A stretch of DNA of 6,572 nt, taken from the NCBI GenBank assembly GCA_001779955.1, contig MFES01000011.1:2538-9109 (forward strand), given 5' to 3'. The position numbers were made by a program, and so were the translations under genes. Source of the stretch: Candidatus Doudnabacteria bacterium RIFCSPHIGHO2_02_FULL_46_11. Lineage in GTDB: Bacteria > Patescibacteriota > Doudnabacteria > UBA920 > 2-02-FULL-46-11. The notes under the pieces were generated by a model. The model ran no database searches, was not told where the DNA came from, and was given only the letters and a program-made list of their open reading frames with translations. Positions 5,931 through 6,572 of this stretch are shown here, one piece after another (the stretch's first letter is position 1; each line of letters begins with the position of its first letter).

Positions 5931-6386
5931 CTAGTCAACCGGAACAGCATAATACTCGATCGGCTCCATCCTGAAGCGGAGCCAGTAGATCTTGTAGGTA
6001 TCATCATACGGATCATCACTCTGATCGTCCGCATAACTGAACACCTTAACGTAGCCCTGGTGGAACTGCACGGCTCGCCCGAACTTATCGCCCGATTCCT
6101 CGGTAAGGACATCGTAGACCCGATTATCCGACGCGAGCACCTTAGGGTCGGCCTTGGCGACCACTGCGCGGACGAAATCAATTACATCCTCCGCGAAGTC
6201 ACGATGACCCTCGGTGAACCGAGCTCGCGGCGGGTGAAGGAACTCCCTTACCCCCGGCACCCGCGGGTACCGCGGCCGATTAAGCCATCGGTATACCATC
6301 GGGCCAACATACAAAACTGCGAACGCGAAGGCCACGTAGCCCGCGATTACTACGAACCAGGTGAAGCTGTCCATAGGCACCGGCAT
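5931..6386 (-). CDS. Hypothetical single-pass membrane protein, 151 residues
   Basis: I do not recognise this protein. Residues 9-31 form one hydrophobic helix (TWFVVIAGYVAFAFAVLYVGPMV), directly followed by a basic, proline-rich stretch (YRWLNRPRYPRVPGVR). The positive-inside rule predicts that the C-terminal 110 or so residues lie in the cytoplasm. That part looks like a small folded domain: a helix at about 60-80 (HRDFAEDVIDFVRAVVAKAD), then strands, an acidic patch DDQSDDPYDD (120-129), and an aromatic-rich end (YKIYWLRFRMEPIEYYAVPVD). The start is fixed by an AGGAG at 6397-6393, six bases before the ATG; an in-frame ATG at 6374 is less likely. By my count 37 of the first 50 codons end in G or C, against 10 of the first 30 in ileS, so the gene has a different codon style from its left neighbours. 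Confidence 0.78.
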   Translation of the reverse strand: MPVPMDSFTWFVVIAGYVAFAFAVLYVGPMVYRWLNRPRYPRVPGVREFLHPPRARFTEGHRDFAEDVIDFVRAVVAKADPKVLASDNRVYDVLTEESGDKFGRAVQFHQGYVKVFSYADDQSDDPYDDTYKIYWLRFRMEPIEYYAVPVD

Positions 6387-6392
6387 TTGCTT

Positions 6393-6397
6393 CTCCT
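6393..6397 (-). promoter_or_regulatory. Strong Shine-Dalgarno of the 151-residue gene
   Basis: AGGAG on the minus strand lies 6 nt before the ATG at 6386, which fixes the start. A small CCCC/GGGG stem (6399-6402 with 6407-6410) lies immediately upstream in the leader. A second purine box, GGAGG (6432-6428), has no usable start codon after it. Confidence 0.8.
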
Positions 6398-6439
6398 ACC
6401 CCACCTGGGGCGACTTTGGTTAATATTCCTCCGTTTGGT

Positions 6440-6469
6440 TTGACTGTGTATTAAAGCACCAAACAGAAT
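6440..6469 (+). promoter_or_regulatory. Possible promoter of the right-edge gene
   Basis: TTGACT (6440-6445, 5 of 6 to the -35) is followed after 18 nt by CAGAAT (6464-6469, 4 of 6). It overlaps the opposing minus-strand promoter and uses the other arm of the same inverted repeat as its -35. A TAGAAT at 6518-6523 is an alternative -10, but it lacks a good -35. Confidence 0.35.
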
Positions 6470-6478
6470 TTCAGTCAA
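6450..6478 (-). promoter_or_regulatory. Promoter of the 151-residue gene
   Basis: On the minus strand, TTGACT (6478-6473, 5 of 6) is followed after exactly 17 nt by TTTAAT (6455-6450, 5 of 6). The predicted start near 6443 gives a leader of about 57 nt. The -35 is one arm of the TTGACTG/CAGTCAA inverted repeat. Confidence 0.65.
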
Positions 6479-6481
6479 CCC

Positions 6482-6543
6482 TGTCGTAATGGCTCAATAG
6501 CTTGGAAACACTTAGGCTAGAATTAGCCTAAGGAGAATTATCC
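6482..6543 (+). mobile_element. Possible left end of an insertion sequence
   Basis: From 6482 the sequence begins TGT and runs only 62 bases to a well-marked start codon, a layout typical of the left end of small IS elements, whose terminal repeats often start with TG. The other end is outside the window, so neither a terminal inverted repeat nor a target duplication can be checked. This rests on inference and on the weak resemblance of the following protein start to a transposase. Confidence 0.25.
6511..6535 (+). promoter_or_regulatory. Hairpin overlapping the Shine-Dalgarno of the right-edge gene
   Basis: CTTAGGCTA (6511-6519), loop GAAT, TAGCCTAAG (6524-6532) is a perfect 9-bp stem. Its 3' arm covers the first half of the Shine-Dalgarno AAGGAG (6530-6535), which lies 8 nt before the ATG at 6544. 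In RNA this could mask the ribosome site; in DNA it could be an operator. Confidence 0.6.
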
Positions 6544-6572
6544 ATGTCATATACTAAAAATCCCTATTTGCC
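6544..6572 (+). CDS. N-terminus of an unidentified gene, possibly a transposase (partial)
   Basis: The ATG at 6544, with AAGGAG eight bases upstream, opens MSYTKNPYLP and runs off the right edge after 29 bases. The opening is reminiscent of N-termini I recall from helix-turn-helix/DDE transposases in Patescibacteria genomes (start, Y-T-x-N-P-x-x-P, then a helix-turn-helix). Ten residues cannot establish this. The presence of a gene is well supported by the Shine-Dalgarno; its identity is a guess. Confidence 0.5.

Larger units (their letters stand above)
6433..6480. repeat. Two interleaved inverted repeats (a-b-a'-b')
   Basis: GTTTGGT (6433-6439) is complementary to ACCAAAC (6458-6464), and TTGACTG (6440-6446) to CAGTCAA (6472-6478). 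Allowing one bulged T, the second repeat extends to GG/CC (6437-6438 with 6479-6480). The order a-b-a'-b' means the two stems interleave: in RNA they would form a pseudoknot or two alternative hairpins. In DNA they form a dyad between two diverging genes and could be an operator. Confidence 0.6.

Noticed and set aside
5768..5974. Plus-strand frame of 68 codons starting at GTG
   Set aside because: The composition of the first half is protein-like, but the start lies inside the terminator arm, there is no Shine-Dalgarno, and the frame continues through a GC hairpin into the antisense of the membrane-protein gene.
5723..6181. Minus-strand frame of 152 codons overlapping the membrane-protein gene
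   Set aside because: It is out of frame with the gene that has the strong ribosome site, and it runs through the hairpins, terminator and ileS promoter.

Overview
The window looks like a chromosomal segment from an uncultivated bacterium, most likely of the Candidate Phyla Radiation (Patescibacteria/Parcubacteria type). This is an inference. It rests on a eukaryote-like (type 2) isoleucyl-tRNA synthetase, a membrane-anchored protein with DUF11/CARDB-like beta repeats, small unrecognised proteins, and the lack of Shine-Dalgarno sequences in front of four of the six genes. No rRNA, tRNA or CRISPR array is visible.

Layout, left to right. (1) Positions 1-791, minus strand: the N-terminal 263 codons of a single-pass membrane protein with an extracellular beta-sandwich repeat region, running off the left edge. 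(2) 792-1008: AT-rich spacer with weak promoter-like motifs and inverted and direct repeats. (3) 1009-1791, minus: recO, a recombination mediator. (4) 1792-2055: a divergent intergenic region packed with GC-rich repeats forming three hairpins of the same geometry, followed by a good promoter. (5) 2056-2535, plus: an unrecognised, soluble, helical 159-residue protein. (6) 2551-2576: a bidirectional intrinsic terminator shared by this gene and ileS. (7) 2580-5573, minus: complete ileS, encoding 997 residues. (8) 5574-5930: the ileS leader of about 140 nt, the ileS promoter, a terminator nested into that promoter, and a hairpin-rich stretch. (9) 5931-6386, minus: a 151-residue membrane protein of unknown function, with G/C-rich codons and a strong Shine-Dalgarno. 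(10) 6387-6543: a compact divergent control region with interleaved inverted repeats and opposing promoter motifs. (11) 6544 to the right edge, plus: the first codons of a gene with a strong Shine-Dalgarno, possibly an IS transposase.

The recognisable genes are housekeeping ones (translation and DNA repair). The two blocks differ in style. Genes from 1 to 5573 are A/T-ending in codon use where I counted (start of ileS) and lack Shine-Dalgarno sequences. The right block (about 5779-6572) has strong Shine-Dalgarno sequences, and its 151-residue gene uses G/C-ending codons. That makes the right block a candidate acquired segment. I do not see a complete new multi-gene system. The most unusual items are the repeat/hairpin cluster at 1837-2018 and the palindromic control region at 6433-6535.
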